Below are positions 14,592 through 21,685 of a DNA stretch of 22,462 bases, one piece after another. Numbering within the stretch: position 1 is the first letter of the stretch; each line of letters starts with the position of its first letter. The position numbers and the translations under genes were made by a program. Under the pieces are notes generated by a model, which was given only the letters and a program-made list of their open reading frames with translations, did not search any database and was not told the DNA's origin. The stretch is taken from positions 1 to 22,462 of the forward strand of contig DASZKX010000208.1 of NCBI GenBank assembly GCA_035552735.1, written 5' to 3'. This stretch comes from VAZQ01 sp035552735. Its GTDB lineage: Bacteria; Pseudomonadota; Alphaproteobacteria; Rhizobiales; Xanthobacteraceae.

Positions 14592-15362
14592 ATGGTGAGC
14601 GAGCAACGCGCCGACCCGGAATCGCAGGTGCCTGCGCTGCTTCTGGACAATGTCGTCAAGACCTATGGGGCGATCCGGGCTCTCGATGGCGTGAGCTTTC
14701 GCGCCCATGCGGGCGAGTTCATCGCCTTGCTCGGGCCCAATGGGGCCGGAAAGTCCACCTTGTTCCAGCTGCTCTCCGGCCTGTTCACGGCCGATTCCGG
14801 CCGCATCGAGGTGATGGGTCACGACATGTCGCGCGATCCGGTCCCGGCGCTGGCAGGGCTCGGGATCGTGTTTCAGCAACCCACGCTCGATCTCGAATTG
14901 TCGGTGACCGCCAATCTCCTGTTCCATGCCGGGCTGCACGGCATGCCGCGCGCGACCGCGCTGCGGCGGATCGAAGAGGAGCTCGCGCAGCTCGACCTCA
15001 AGGGGCGTGCCCACGACAAGACCGCGCAGTTGAGCGGCGGCAATCGCCGGCGGGTCGAGCTCGCCCGCGCCCTGCTGCACGAGCCGCGCTTGTTGCTCAT
15101 GGACGAGCCCACCGTCGGCCTCGATCCGGCGAGCCGCAGCGATCTGCTCAAGCAGCTCTTGATCATGCGGCGGGAGCGGCAGGTCGCGATCCTGTGGGCG
15201 ACGCATCTGTGCGACGAGGTGCCGGACGCCGACCGGGTCATCGTGCTGCATCGGGGCAAGGTGCTGGCCGACAGCACCCCGTCCCGGCTGATCGCGACCT
15301 CGGGAGCCGCCACGATCGAGGAGGCCTTCCTGGCCATGACCGCCTCGCCGGCACGCGGGTGA
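14592..15362 (+). CDS. ATPase of PQQ-associated ABC transporter (PQQ_ABC_ATP-like)
   Basis: 256 residues with a complete ABC-2-type nucleotide-binding domain: Walker A G-P-N-G-A-G-K-S at 48-55, Q-loop F-Q-Q-P-T-L-D-L-E-L at 94-103, signature L-S-G-G-N at 147-151, Walker B L-L-L-M-D-E-P at 167-173 and H-loop W-A-T-H at 202-205. The Q-Q-P-T-L-D and R-R-x-E-L-A-R-A pattern is typical of drug- or polysaccharide-export-like ATPases and fits the ABC-2 permease at 11350-12159 rather than the import permease at 9912-10652. It is divergently transcribed from the propeller, binding protein and permease genes with which it would form one complex on the inner face of the membrane. It converges on the membrane-protein gene at 15383. 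Confidence 0.9.
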   Translation: MVSEQRADPESQVPALLLDNVVKTYGAIRALDGVSFRAHAGEFIALLGPNGAGKSTLFQLLSGLFTADSGRIEVMGHDMSRDPVPALAGLGIVFQQPTLDLELSVTANLLFHAGLHGMPRATALRRIEEELAQLDLKGRAHDKTAQLSGGNRRRVELARALLHEPRLLLMDEPTVGLDPASRSDLLKQLLIMRRERQVAILWATHLCDEVPDADRVIVLHRGKVLADSTPSRLIATSGAATIEEAFLAMTASPARG

Positions 15363-15382
15363 GCGCAGCGGCTGGCCGGCCG

Positions 15383-15970
15383 CTACTCTTTCGCCGGCAG
15401 CAAGGGGCCGGTCATGGGCTTGAATTGCACGCGCTGCGCCTCTTCCAGGAGCTTGAGCTGGGAGAGGTCGACATTGGCGGCGCCCGGTTGCGCGGCATTC
15501 GCGTTGTCGGGAATATTGGGCATGGCGCCGCCCGGAGGCGTCTCGTTCTCGGTGAGATCATCGGCGGTGCCTTCCTGCGGATTGCCCGACATGATCTCGT
15601 CGCGCGCCTTGAGCGACTTGTCCGCCATCGGCTTCGTATAGGGCAACCGATAGGAGCGGGGCGTGCCGGCCGGAACGTTGTTCTCGTCGACCTCCTCGAC
15701 CCACAAGAAGATCGAGCCGGCATCGTGGATCTTCGGATCGGGCTCGACCACCCGCGTCCACAGCAATTGGAAGCGGGCCGGCAACCGTCCGCCACCCGGC
15801 CAGCCCAGCAGGCCCTTGGTGGCGAAAAAGGCCTCGACGAAGAATACCGAGGTCACCACGATGGCGGCCGCCTTTATCCACCAGCGCAATGGCGAGGTGA
15901 GACCCACCGACAACAGCAGCACGCCCAGCACGGCATACGCGGCGGAAATGGCGATCAGGGTCGGGGTCAT
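15383..15970 (-). CDS. Membrane protein of unknown function, ExbB-like module
   Basis: 195 residues from the ATG at 15970 (AGGTAG five bases upstream; a GTG at 15976 would add two residues). Two membrane helices lie near the N-terminus (T-L-I-A-I-S-A-A-Y-A-V-L-G-V-L-L-L and W-I-K-A-A-A-I-V-V-T-S-V-F-F-V-E). They are followed by a soluble part with W-T-R-V-V-E-P-D-P-K-I-H-D-A-G-S-I-F-L-W-V and S-Y-R-L-P-Y-T-K. The C-terminal third is Asn/Pro/Gly-rich and probably disordered. I do not recognise a named family. It is the third gene in line after the ExbB-like channel and the DUF2135-like protein, 99 bases downstream of the latter, so it is probably part of the same membrane assembly. Confidence 0.75.
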   Translation of the reverse strand: MTPTLIAISAAYAVLGVLLLSVGLTSPLRWWIKAAAIVVTSVFFVEAFFATKGLLGWPGGGRLPARFQLLWTRVVEPDPKIHDAGSIFLWVEEVDENNVPAGTPRSYRLPYTKPMADKSLKARDEIMSGNPQEGTADDLTENETPPGGAMPNIPDNANAAQPGAANVDLSQLKLLEEAQRVQFKPMTGPLLPAKE

Positions 15971-15980
15971 CGACACTACC

Positions 15981-16032
15981 TAGAGCATTGCCGGGCGGAG
16001 TGGAAGCCGGTTCGCGGCCTTGCAATGCGATC
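15981..16032. repeat. Degenerate TAGAGCAT-family palindromic repeat
   Basis: Begins TAGAGCATTGCCGGGCGGAG, continues AGTGGAAGCCGGTTCGCGG, and closes with GCAATGC (16022-16028), the inverse of GCATTGC at 15985-15991. The layout matches the common alphaproteobacterial repeat 'TAGAGCATGATCCGGAAAAGTGG...CCGGTT...ATCATGCTC' in diverged form. It separates the last two genes of the ExbB-like module. Confidence 0.6.
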
Positions 16033-16069
16033 AATCAAGGCCCGAAACGCGGCCGGCAGGGCCCCGCAC

Positions 16070-16711
16070 TCATTTTCCGCCGCCACCGCCGCTGCGGCGC
16101 ACGCTGCGCGTCAATTGGACGAGCGATTTTTCGGTGTGGTTGATGTCGGTGACGCTCCCGTCCTCGGCCATCCGGAACCGCACCGCCGTTTTTTCCTGTC
16201 CGGCGTGATCGAGCATGATCGTATCGTAATGAATGACCTCGACCATGGGATTGATCTTCTCGACCTTGACCGAGACCGGGACCGGCGCGTTCTGGGTGGC
16301 CAGATAGTACTGGACGTTGACCGTGTACTCGCCCGCCACGATGCCGCGAATGCTGACCGACTCCTCGCGGATCGGGCTCATGATTCGCTTGCCGTTCACC
16401 ATGATGCTGTTGTTGATCCCGCCGCGGTCGTCGCGATCGAGCACCATGAAGCCGGCTTCGCGCACGTGGTACCACACGATGTTGCCGAGCGGGTCCTCGA
16501 CATAGAGGTCGATATCGTCGGGGTGGTTGTCGGGCCAGGTCATCGTGACGATGAACTCGGCCTTGGTGTCGATCTTGCCCTGCTTGGCCTCCGGATTCAT
16601 CACCAGGAGCGCCAGGAAGAACAGGAAAGCCACCACCTGCAGCGCCTTGAACAGCATCACGCTGAAAGGATCGAACGGTTTCTCGCGCGGATAATTGCCG
16701 AAGCTATCCAT
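16070..16711 (-). CDS. Single-pass membrane protein with DUF2135-like periplasmic domain
   Basis: 213 residues. A short cytoplasmic start (M-D-S-F-G-N-Y-P-R-E-K-P-F-D-P) leads into one membrane helix (about 17-38), the topology of ExbD/TolR/MotB. The periplasmic part contains D-D-I-D-L-Y-V-E-D-P-L-G-N (65-77), L-D-R-D-D-R-G-G-I-N-N (91-101) and G-E-Y-T-V-N-V-Q-Y-Y (127-136). These match the DUF2135 (YfaP-like) pattern 'D-V-D-L-x-V-x-x-P-x-G ... L-D-x-D-D ... G-x-Y-x-V', whose Asp cluster suggests calcium binding. ExbD and TolR carry an essential Asp inside the helix; here the nearest acid is Asp14, just before it, and Lys22 lies within it. The C-terminus is a Gly-rich tail. The start codon overlaps the stop of the ExbB-like gene by 8 bases, so the two products are probably made in a fixed ratio. 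Confidence 0.8.
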   Translation of the reverse strand: MDSFGNYPREKPFDPFSVMLFKALQVVAFLFFLALLVMNPEAKQGKIDTKAEFIVTMTWPDNHPDDIDLYVEDPLGNIVWYHVREAGFMVLDRDDRGGINNSIMVNGKRIMSPIREESVSIRGIVAGEYTVNVQYYLATQNAPVPVSVKVEKINPMVEVIHYDTIMLDHAGQEKTAVRFRMAEDGSVTDINHTEKSLVQLTRSVRRSGGGGGK

Positions 16712-17477
16712 TCTGCGTCCGCTCGAGCCCGGATATGACGAACACCTCGGTGAGGTCGGTGGCGAGCGCGAACAGCTTCGCGGTCGCTTCGTCGAGCATG
16801 TAATATTGCGTCTGCACCAGGATCGAGCCGATGAGGCCCGCGAGCGTGGTGTACATGGCGACCGCCATGCCGTCGCTCATCAGGCCCATGGAGAGCTTCA
16901 TGGAGGCGTGATCGGCGGCATCGAGCCCGGCGATCGGCGCCAGCATCAAGATGAAGCCCACGATGGTGCCCAGGAGACCGAGCTTCATCAGCGAATCGCT
17001 GGCGAACGATCCAAGCTGATTGGGGCCGCGCAGCGCATCGGCGAGGCCGCGCAGCAGCAGCGTCTGGTCGATATGGCCGCTCTGCAGGCCGGCCTTGAGG
17101 ATGAGGTTGCGGATATGGGCGGTGATGTGCCCGGCCGGCAGCTTGGTGCCGTCGGGGGCCACCACGTCCTGCCCCACCACCCGCAGCGGCGGGCCGCCAT
17201 GGCCGACCAGGGCGAGGACCCGATGGGCGCGGTCGGTCTCCCGCGAGATCGCGATGGTGCGCACGAAGCAGTGGAGGCAGGTCGCCGCGTAAAGGCACAC
17301 GATGATGCTGGAAATATAGGTCTTGTCGCTGACCAGCATCAGGCGGAACAAGCCGTAATACCAGACCAGGACGAACCCGAATGCCGATACGCCGGTGAAC
17401 ATCAGCCAGCGCAGCAGCGGGAGATGGTCGTTGGGGAATTCTCGCTCGAGGACTTGCACGCTCATGGCGGGACGCAT
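16704..17477 (-). CDS. MotA/TolQ/ExbB-like proton channel family protein
   Basis: About 257 residues with four predicted helices (20-48, 54-73, 162-184, 203-226) and a cytoplasmic loop of some 90 residues between the second and third. The last two helices carry the family signature L-M-K-L-G-L-L-G-T-I-V-G-F (163-175) and M-A-V-A-M-Y-T-T-L-A-G-L-I-G-S-I-L (204-220), with the polar Thr171, Thr210 and Thr211 where ExbB and TolQ line the ion path. Four helices resemble MotA more than three-helix ExbB. The start is uncertain between ATG 17477 and ATG 17465; neither has a strong ribosome-binding site. The gene overlaps the next by 8 bases. It probably uses the proton gradient to drive its single-pass partner; the work done is unknown. 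Confidence 0.82.
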   Translation of the reverse strand: MRPAMSVQVLEREFPNDHLPLLRWLMFTGVSAFGFVLVWYYGLFRLMLVSDKTYISSIIVCLYAATCLHCFVRTIAISRETDRAHRVLALVGHGGPPLRVVGQDVVAPDGTKLPAGHITAHIRNLILKAGLQSGHIDQTLLLRGLADALRGPNQLGSFASDSLMKLGLLGTIVGFILMLAPIAGLDAADHASMKLSMGLMSDGMAVAMYTTLAGLIGSILVQTQYYMLDEATAKLFALATDLTEVFVISGLERTQNG

Positions 17478-17609
17478 CTGCTCTGGGTTGCTTGCGACGC
17501 CAGATAGTGCCGCAGGCGGGTGGTCTGTCAAGCTTGGCGCATGCACTTCCGCCGGTCCCGGAAGGGCGATAGGCTAGGATTGCCATATCTTAAAGCCCGG
17601 GGACAATCC

Positions 17610-17951
17610 ATGTATCGACTTGCATTTCTGGCGTTTGCCTTGACGCTTGCGTCCTCCGTGGCGTTCTCCCAGGCCCGGACGCGCTTCTGGAACCTGACCC
17701 ATATGCGGATCTCCGAATTCTATCTGGCGCCTGCCGGCACCACGAATTGGGGCCCGAACCAGGCCAAGAACGACAAGGACGGGGTCGCCGATCCCGACGA
17801 GCGGCTTAACATCACCGGTGTCCAGTCCGGCACCTATGACATCAAGCTTGCGGACAAAGAGGGACGCACCTGCATGTTGCAAGGCGTCAAGGTCGAGGCG
17901 GGTCAGATCTTTTCGATCGACGACAAGGATCTGACGTCCTGCAATCGCTGA
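17610..17951 (+). CDS. Small secreted protein of unknown function
   Basis: 113 residues. Signal peptide M-Y-R-L-A-F-L-A-F-A-L-T-L-A-S-S-V-A-F-S (cleavage near residue 20). The mature domain of about 90 residues has F-W-N-L-T-H-M-R-I-S-E-F-Y-L-A-P-A-G-T, W-G-P-N-Q, G-T-Y-D-I-K-L-A-D-K-E-G-R-T-C and a terminal Cys, so one disulfide is likely. This resembles a common alphaproteobacterial family of small secreted beta-sandwich proteins ('N-x-T-x-x-x-I-x-x-L-Y-x-S-P-x-G-x-x-x-W-G') without an assigned function. A GGGGA ribosome-binding site lies 7 bases before the ATG at 17610. It diverges from the ExbB-like operon and precedes the second PQQ dehydrogenase by 96 bases. Confidence 0.82.
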   Translation: MYRLAFLAFALTLASSVAFSQARTRFWNLTHMRISEFYLAPAGTTNWGPNQAKNDKDGVADPDERLNITGVQSGTYDIKLADKEGRTCMLQGVKVEAGQIFSIDDKDLTSCNR

Positions 17952-18047
17952 ACAATCCGCGACGGCTTGCCGACCCCGTCGGCGCGAGCCTGATTTTCCA
18001 CCGCAATTGAAGTCGGTTTGAACGACGCCAACAAGGGAGGACGTGCA

Positions 18048-19844
18048 ATGAAAACAATGCGGACACTGCGGACGCTGTCACTGGCCGGCACCCTGATGAG
18101 CTCGCTCCTGGTCGCCACCGCGCTCACGCCGGTGCGGGCGGCCGACATGACTTTCGAGCGCGCCCTCAACGTCGAGAAGGAGCCGCAGAACTGGCTGCTT
18201 CACCACGGCAATTACCAGGGCCACCGGTTCTCCGCCCTCAAGGAGATCAATACCGACACGGTCAAGAATCTGAAGGTCGCGTTCACGGTCGCGCTCGGCG
18301 GCTTCGAGGGCGGCGGCACCCGCTACAAGTTCGGCAACCTCGAGGCGACCCCGATCGTCGAGGACGGCGTCATGTACGTGCCGGACGGCTGGGGCTCGGT
18401 CTATGCGATCGACCTGTCCACCGGTCGCAAGGGCACGTTCCGCTGGAAATTCGATCCCGGCACCGACAAGGCTTGGGCCGGCGACGTGGCCTGCTGCGGG
18501 GTCGACAATCGCGGCGTAGCGCTGTGGAAGGACAAGGTGATCTCGATCTCGCTGGATGGCCGGCTGTTCGCCCTCAACAAGGCGACCGGCGAGAAGGTGT
18601 GGGAACGCAAGGTCGCCGATCCGGCGCTGGGCGAGACGCTGACGCTGGCGCCCCTGGTGGTGCGCGACGTGGCGATCGTGGGCGCCGCCGGCGGCGAGTT
18701 CGGCATCCGTGGCTATATCGACGGCACCGATCTCAACACCGGCAAGCAGCTCTGGCGCACCTTCACGATCCCGGGCAAGGGCGAGCCCGGCAACGAAACC
18801 TGGAAGGACGGAGAGGAGCGCTGGCAGCATGGCGGCGGCTCGGTCTGGGAGACCGCGACCTACGACCGCGATACCGACACGATCTACCAGGGCGTCGGCA
18901 ATGCCGGCCCCGACTATGATCCGCAATACCGGCCGGGCGACAACAAGTGGGCGGCGAGCGTGCTGGCGCTCAATCCGGCCAACGGGCAGATCAAGTGGGG
19001 TTTCCAATACACCCCCAACGATCCTTACGACTTCGACGAGATCTCCGAGCATCCGATCATCAATGCCAAGGTCAACGGCGAGGATCGCAAGCTCGTGGTG
19101 CATGCGGCCCGCAACGGATTCTATTACGCCCTCGACCGCACCAACGGGGCGTTCGTGGCCGGCAAGCAATATGTCGACGAGCTGACCTGGACGCCCGGGT
19201 TGGACCCTAAGACCGGCAAGCCGCTCAACTACGATCCCACCAAGGGTGTCCAGGTCTATGCGCCGGGCAGCCATGGCATGCGCGGGGAGGGGCCGTCCAA
19301 GACCTGTCCATCCCACAACGGCGGCAAGAACTGGGAGCCCTCGGCCTACAATCCCGAGCTCGGCCTGCTCTTCATTCCGACCGCCGAAGGCTGCGATTCC
19401 ATCGTCAACGCCGAGCAGAAAAGCTTCGTGGACCAGGGCGGCACCGTGAAGCCGCGCGAGCGGTTCGGCGGCGGCAATACCAAGAATCTGTCGCCGCGCC
19501 GCTACGGTACCCTCAAGTCGGTCGACCCGACCACCGGCGAGATCAAGGCCTCGGTCAAGATGCCGTATCCGAACTATGGTGGCGTGCTGGCGACCGCCGG
19601 TAATCTGGTCTTCATCGGCCAGCTCGACGGCACGCTCTACGCCTACGACGCCCGTACCTTGCAGGAGGTCTGGAGCTTCAATGCCGGCACCGGCATCAAC
19701 GCGCCGCCGATCACCTATTCGGTCAACGGCAAGCAGTACATCGCGGTGCTGATGGGCTCCAAGCAGACCGCCGCGGTCTGGCAGGATTCACCGGAGCTCA
19801 AGAACACCTCGACCGCCTCCATGCTGTACGTGTTTGCATTGTAA
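18048..19844 (+). CDS. PQQ-dependent alcohol dehydrogenase, lanthanide-type active site
   Basis: 598 residues, the normal size for methanol/ethanol dehydrogenase catalytic subunits. Signal peptide 1-31 (V-R-A-A-D). Marks: N-Y-Q-G-H-R-F-S-A-L-K-E-I-N (55-68), vicinal Cys149-Cys150, Glu217 (G-E-F-G) and Asn285 (G-N-A-G-P) as metal ligands, Trp259 before the G-G-G that stacks on PQQ, and T-P-N-D-P-Y-D-F-D (322-330). Asp328 is the expected catalytic base. Asp330, two residues on, is the extra acid that separates lanthanide enzymes (XoxF, PedH) from calcium enzymes, which have Ala or Ser there. The ATG at 18048 has AAGGGAGG seven bases upstream; an in-frame start 30 bases earlier would spoil the signal peptide. 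No cytochrome partner gene adjoins. It is not close enough to canonical XoxF by eye to assign that name. Confidence 0.92.
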   Translation: MKTMRTLRTLSLAGTLMSSLLVATALTPVRAADMTFERALNVEKEPQNWLLHHGNYQGHRFSALKEINTDTVKNLKVAFTVALGGFEGGGTRYKFGNLEATPIVEDGVMYVPDGWGSVYAIDLSTGRKGTFRWKFDPGTDKAWAGDVACCGVDNRGVALWKDKVISISLDGRLFALNKATGEKVWERKVADPALGETLTLAPLVVRDVAIVGAAGGEFGIRGYIDGTDLNTGKQLWRTFTIPGKGEPGNETWKDGEERWQHGGGSVWETATYDRDTDTIYQGVGNAGPDYDPQYRPGDNKWAASVLALNPANGQIKWGFQYTPNDPYDFDEISEHPIINAKVNGEDRKLVVHAARNGFYYALDRTNGAFVAGKQYVDELTWTPGLDPKTGKPLNYDPTKGVQVYAPGSHGMRGEGPSKTCPSHNGGKNWEPSAYNPELGLLFIPTAEGCDSIVNAEQKSFVDQGGTVKPRERFGGGNTKNLSPRRYGTLKSVDPTTGEIKASVKMPYPNYGGVLATAGNLVFIGQLDGTLYAYDARTLQEVWSFNAGTGINAPPITYSVNGKQYIAVLMGSKQTAAVWQDSPELKNTSTASMLYVFAL

Positions 19845-19848
19845 GGAA

Positions 19849-19903
19849 GGCAAAATTGCCTCGCACTGCAATGCATGATGGCACGAAGCTGCGCAATTTT
19901 GCC
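19849..19903. repeat. Inverted repeat after the second PQQ dehydrogenase
   Basis: GGCAAAATTGC (19849-19859) and GCAATTTTGCC (19893-19903) are exact inverse copies separated by 33 bases, starting five bases after the stop codon. The loop contains smaller self-complementary pieces such as TGCAATGCA. There is no T-run, so it is not a standard intrinsic terminator, but it would protect or end the transcript 3' end. Confidence 0.65.
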
Positions 19904-19933
19904 TACGCGGTTGCACCGCGAGGTCCGACTGCG

Positions 19934-19991
19934 TGGGCAACGCGCCGGCACGCCGTGCCGCGTGAAGGGCGCGGCGCGGGCGCGTTGCCCA
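19934..19991. repeat. Palindromic repeat with 13-base arms at a gene start
   Basis: TGGGCAACGCGCC (19934-19946) and GGCGCGTTGCCCA (19979-19991) are perfect inverse copies. An inner hairpin GGCACG/CGTGCC lies at 19947-19959. This looks like the 'GTGGGCAA...TTGCCCATCCTA' interspersed repeat of Bradyrhizobium-like genomes. Its right arm contains the TTG at 19985, the best start of the next gene. Confidence 0.7.
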
Positions 19992-20701
19992 TCCTAAAAA
20001 CCTTCGTGGTGCTTCTGGCGCTTTCGGCCGCGTTCCTGCCGGCGCGCGCGCAGGCGCCCGACCCGGGCGAAATCCATGGGCTCAAGCTCGGCCTCAAGGC
20101 GCCGGCCATGACCATGGACGGTTTCGGCGAGCTCGCCTGCGGCAGCAATGGCGGCCCGCCGCGTCAGCGGCTCGATGATTGGAAGGGGTTCGCGACATGC
20201 CGGGCCGAGGCAAGCGGCTTGCACGAGGTCTATGCGCGTTTCGACGACGAGGACGAGTTCATCGGGCGTGCCATTGATGATCCGCTCTACGCCGGCGAGC
20301 GGACCGGCACCAGGGTCGCTGGCCATCCGGTCATCCTGTCGGTGCTGTTCGATGACGACGGGGTGCTGCGGGGGCTGCGCTTCATCAGCGATCCGCGCGC
20401 CAGTCCGATCGAGCGGCGCATGGCGCATCTGCTGCGCCTTGCCATCATCAATCACTACGATCCGGCCGACTGGACCTGCACGGATTTGGCCCCGGAGCCT
20501 GGCGAAACGCCGGTCGGCGGCGTCTTCCTCAAGCAGCACTGCGAGAAGGTGACGCCGGAGCGCCGGATGACGCTGGACGCGCGCTTCCTGCGCAAGCCCG
20601 GCCAGAGCGACATCGACCCGACGACCGGCGACTATACGTCGGGCCAGTTCGAGAGCTCGACGCGGTTCGAGCTTATTGATCCGAATTACCGAAAGCCTTG
20701 A
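19985..20701 (+). CDS. Secreted protein of unknown function
   Basis: 238 residues from the TTG at 19985. Signal peptide L/M-P-I-L-K-T-F-V-V-L-L-A-L-S-A-A-F-L-P-A-R-A-Q, cleaved near residue 23. The mature protein begins A-P-D-P-G-E-I-H-G-L-K-L-G-L-K-A-P-A-M-T, a pattern seen in small periplasmic proteins that open with 'G-I-x-L-G-M'. It has four cysteines (A-C-G-S-N-G, A-T-C-R-A, W-T-C-T-D, K-Q-H-C-E), enough for two disulfides. I do not recognise a named family. A GTG at 19955 or the open frame back to 19856 would add residues encoded by a palindromic repeat and are less likely. It follows the PQQ dehydrogenase on the same strand after 140 bases of repeats and may be co-transcribed. Confidence 0.68.
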   Translation: MPILKTFVVLLALSAAFLPARAQAPDPGEIHGLKLGLKAPAMTMDGFGELACGSNGGPPRQRLDDWKGFATCRAEASGLHEVYARFDDEDEFIGRAIDDPLYAGERTGTRVAGHPVILSVLFDDDGVLRGLRFISDPRASPIERRMAHLLRLAIINHYDPADWTCTDLAPEPGETPVGGVFLKQHCEKVTPERRMTLDARFLRKPGQSDIDPTTGDYTSGQFESSTRFELIDPNYRKP

Positions 20702-20714
20702 TGAGGTGCGCCGC

Positions 20715-21500
20715 TCACGGCTTGCGATGGCCGTCCGGCATGATGGCGGCATCGAACTTGGCGCCCTCCGTCTGGGTGTCGCTCAGGATGGCGTTCTCCA
20801 GGTTGGCGCCCTCCAGGTTGGCGCCGCGCAGATCGGCGCCATGCAGGTTGGCGCCGAACAGATTGACGCCCGCCAGCTGGGCGCCCTTGAGATCGGCATC
20901 GGTGAAATTGGCCTCGACCATGTCGGCCAAGGTGAAATCGATGCCATGCAGATCCATCTCGCGCAAATTCTGGCCATCCAGGATGACGCCGCGCATGTCG
21001 GCGCCGGTCAGCTTGGCGCCGGCGAGTCGCGCCTCGCGCAAGTCCGCCCCGGTGAGCACGGCGCCGGTGAGATCGGCTTGGTTGAGGCGGGCGCGGCCCA
21101 GATGCGCGGCGCGCAGGTTGGCGCCGGCCAGATGGGCGCCGGAGAGGTCGGCCTCGAACAGCAAAGCCTCGCTCAGATCCGCGCCTTCGAGATTTGCCCC
21201 CTTGGCGTCGATCAGGTTGAGATTGGCCTTGTTAAGCTTGGCACCCTTGAGATTGGCGCGCAGGAGAGTGGCGCGGAACAGGCTTGCCCCCGACAGATCG
21301 GCGGTATTCAGATCGGCACCGTCGAGCTTGGCGCGCTGGAAATCCCGCTGTGCCAATTGGCGGCCGGCCAGATCGCATTCGCTGCAGCCTTTGGTAGTGC
21401 CGGCCAGGAAAGCCTCGGGATCGGCCGCGAGCGCGGCCACGATGCTGGCCGGCACGATCGGCGCACCCACCATCAGCAAAAGCAGCAGCCGGCCGCGCAT
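20715..21500 (-). CDS. Exported pentapeptide-repeat protein
   Basis: 261 residues. Signal peptide M-R-G-R-L-L-L-L-L-M-V-G-A-P-I-V-P-A-S-I, cleaved near A-L-A-A-D. A short Cys-containing linker (T-K-G-C-S-E-C-D-L) leads into roughly 42 consecutive A-(D/N)-L-x-x pentapeptides running almost to the C-terminus. These predict a right-handed four-sided beta-helix of about ten coils. Central Leu/Phe/Met positions are well kept; the weakest repeats are near Q-N-L-R-E-M-D-L-H-G. The ATG at 21500 has GGAG nine bases upstream; a GTG at 21515 in the same frame is an alternative. The gene converges on the secreted protein gene ending at 20701. The function is unknown; some cytosolic relatives mimic DNA and bind gyrase, but an exported form would do something else. 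Confidence 0.88.
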   Translation of the reverse strand: MRGRLLLLLMVGAPIVPASIVAALAADPEAFLAGTTKGCSECDLAGRQLAQRDFQRAKLDGADLNTADLSGASLFRATLLRANLKGAKLNKANLNLIDAKGANLEGADLSEALLFEADLSGAHLAGANLRAAHLGRARLNQADLTGAVLTGADLREARLAGAKLTGADMRGVILDGQNLREMDLHGIDFTLADMVEANFTDADLKGAQLAGVNLFGANLHGADLRGANLEGANLENAILSDTQTEGAKFDAAIMPDGHRKP

Positions 21501-21685
21501 CGATTCTGGCTCCACTTGCCCGGCGCAATGATCGCTTGCGTGCTATACTAAATGGTGCCCGGCGCTTTTGACAGACGCGCCTTTGACGGGCGCTCTTGCG
21601 GGAGCATATCCGCGCGAATGAGAAACGCCGGGACCACTGCCGGAAACGCTTTTTGAAAACACTCATGAGAAACGGGAGGTGCGTG
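21501..21685. promoter_or_regulatory. Divergent promoter region with a possible sigma-70 promoter
   Basis: Separates the pentapeptide-repeat gene (minus) from the last gene (plus). On plus, TTGACA (21568-21573) and TTGACG (21583-21588) lie within a direct repeat GCGCTTTTGAC / GCGCCTTTGAC spaced 15 bases apart. The second is followed after 16 bases by CATATC, a weak -10. A TATACT at 21544-21549 lacks a well-spaced -35. Confidence 0.3.

Noticed and set aside
20676..21551. Plus-strand open frames with regular five-residue periodicity
   Set aside because: The periodicity is the mirror of the 15-base repeats of the pentapeptide-repeat gene on minus; no ribosome-binding site or signal peptide supports a real protein.
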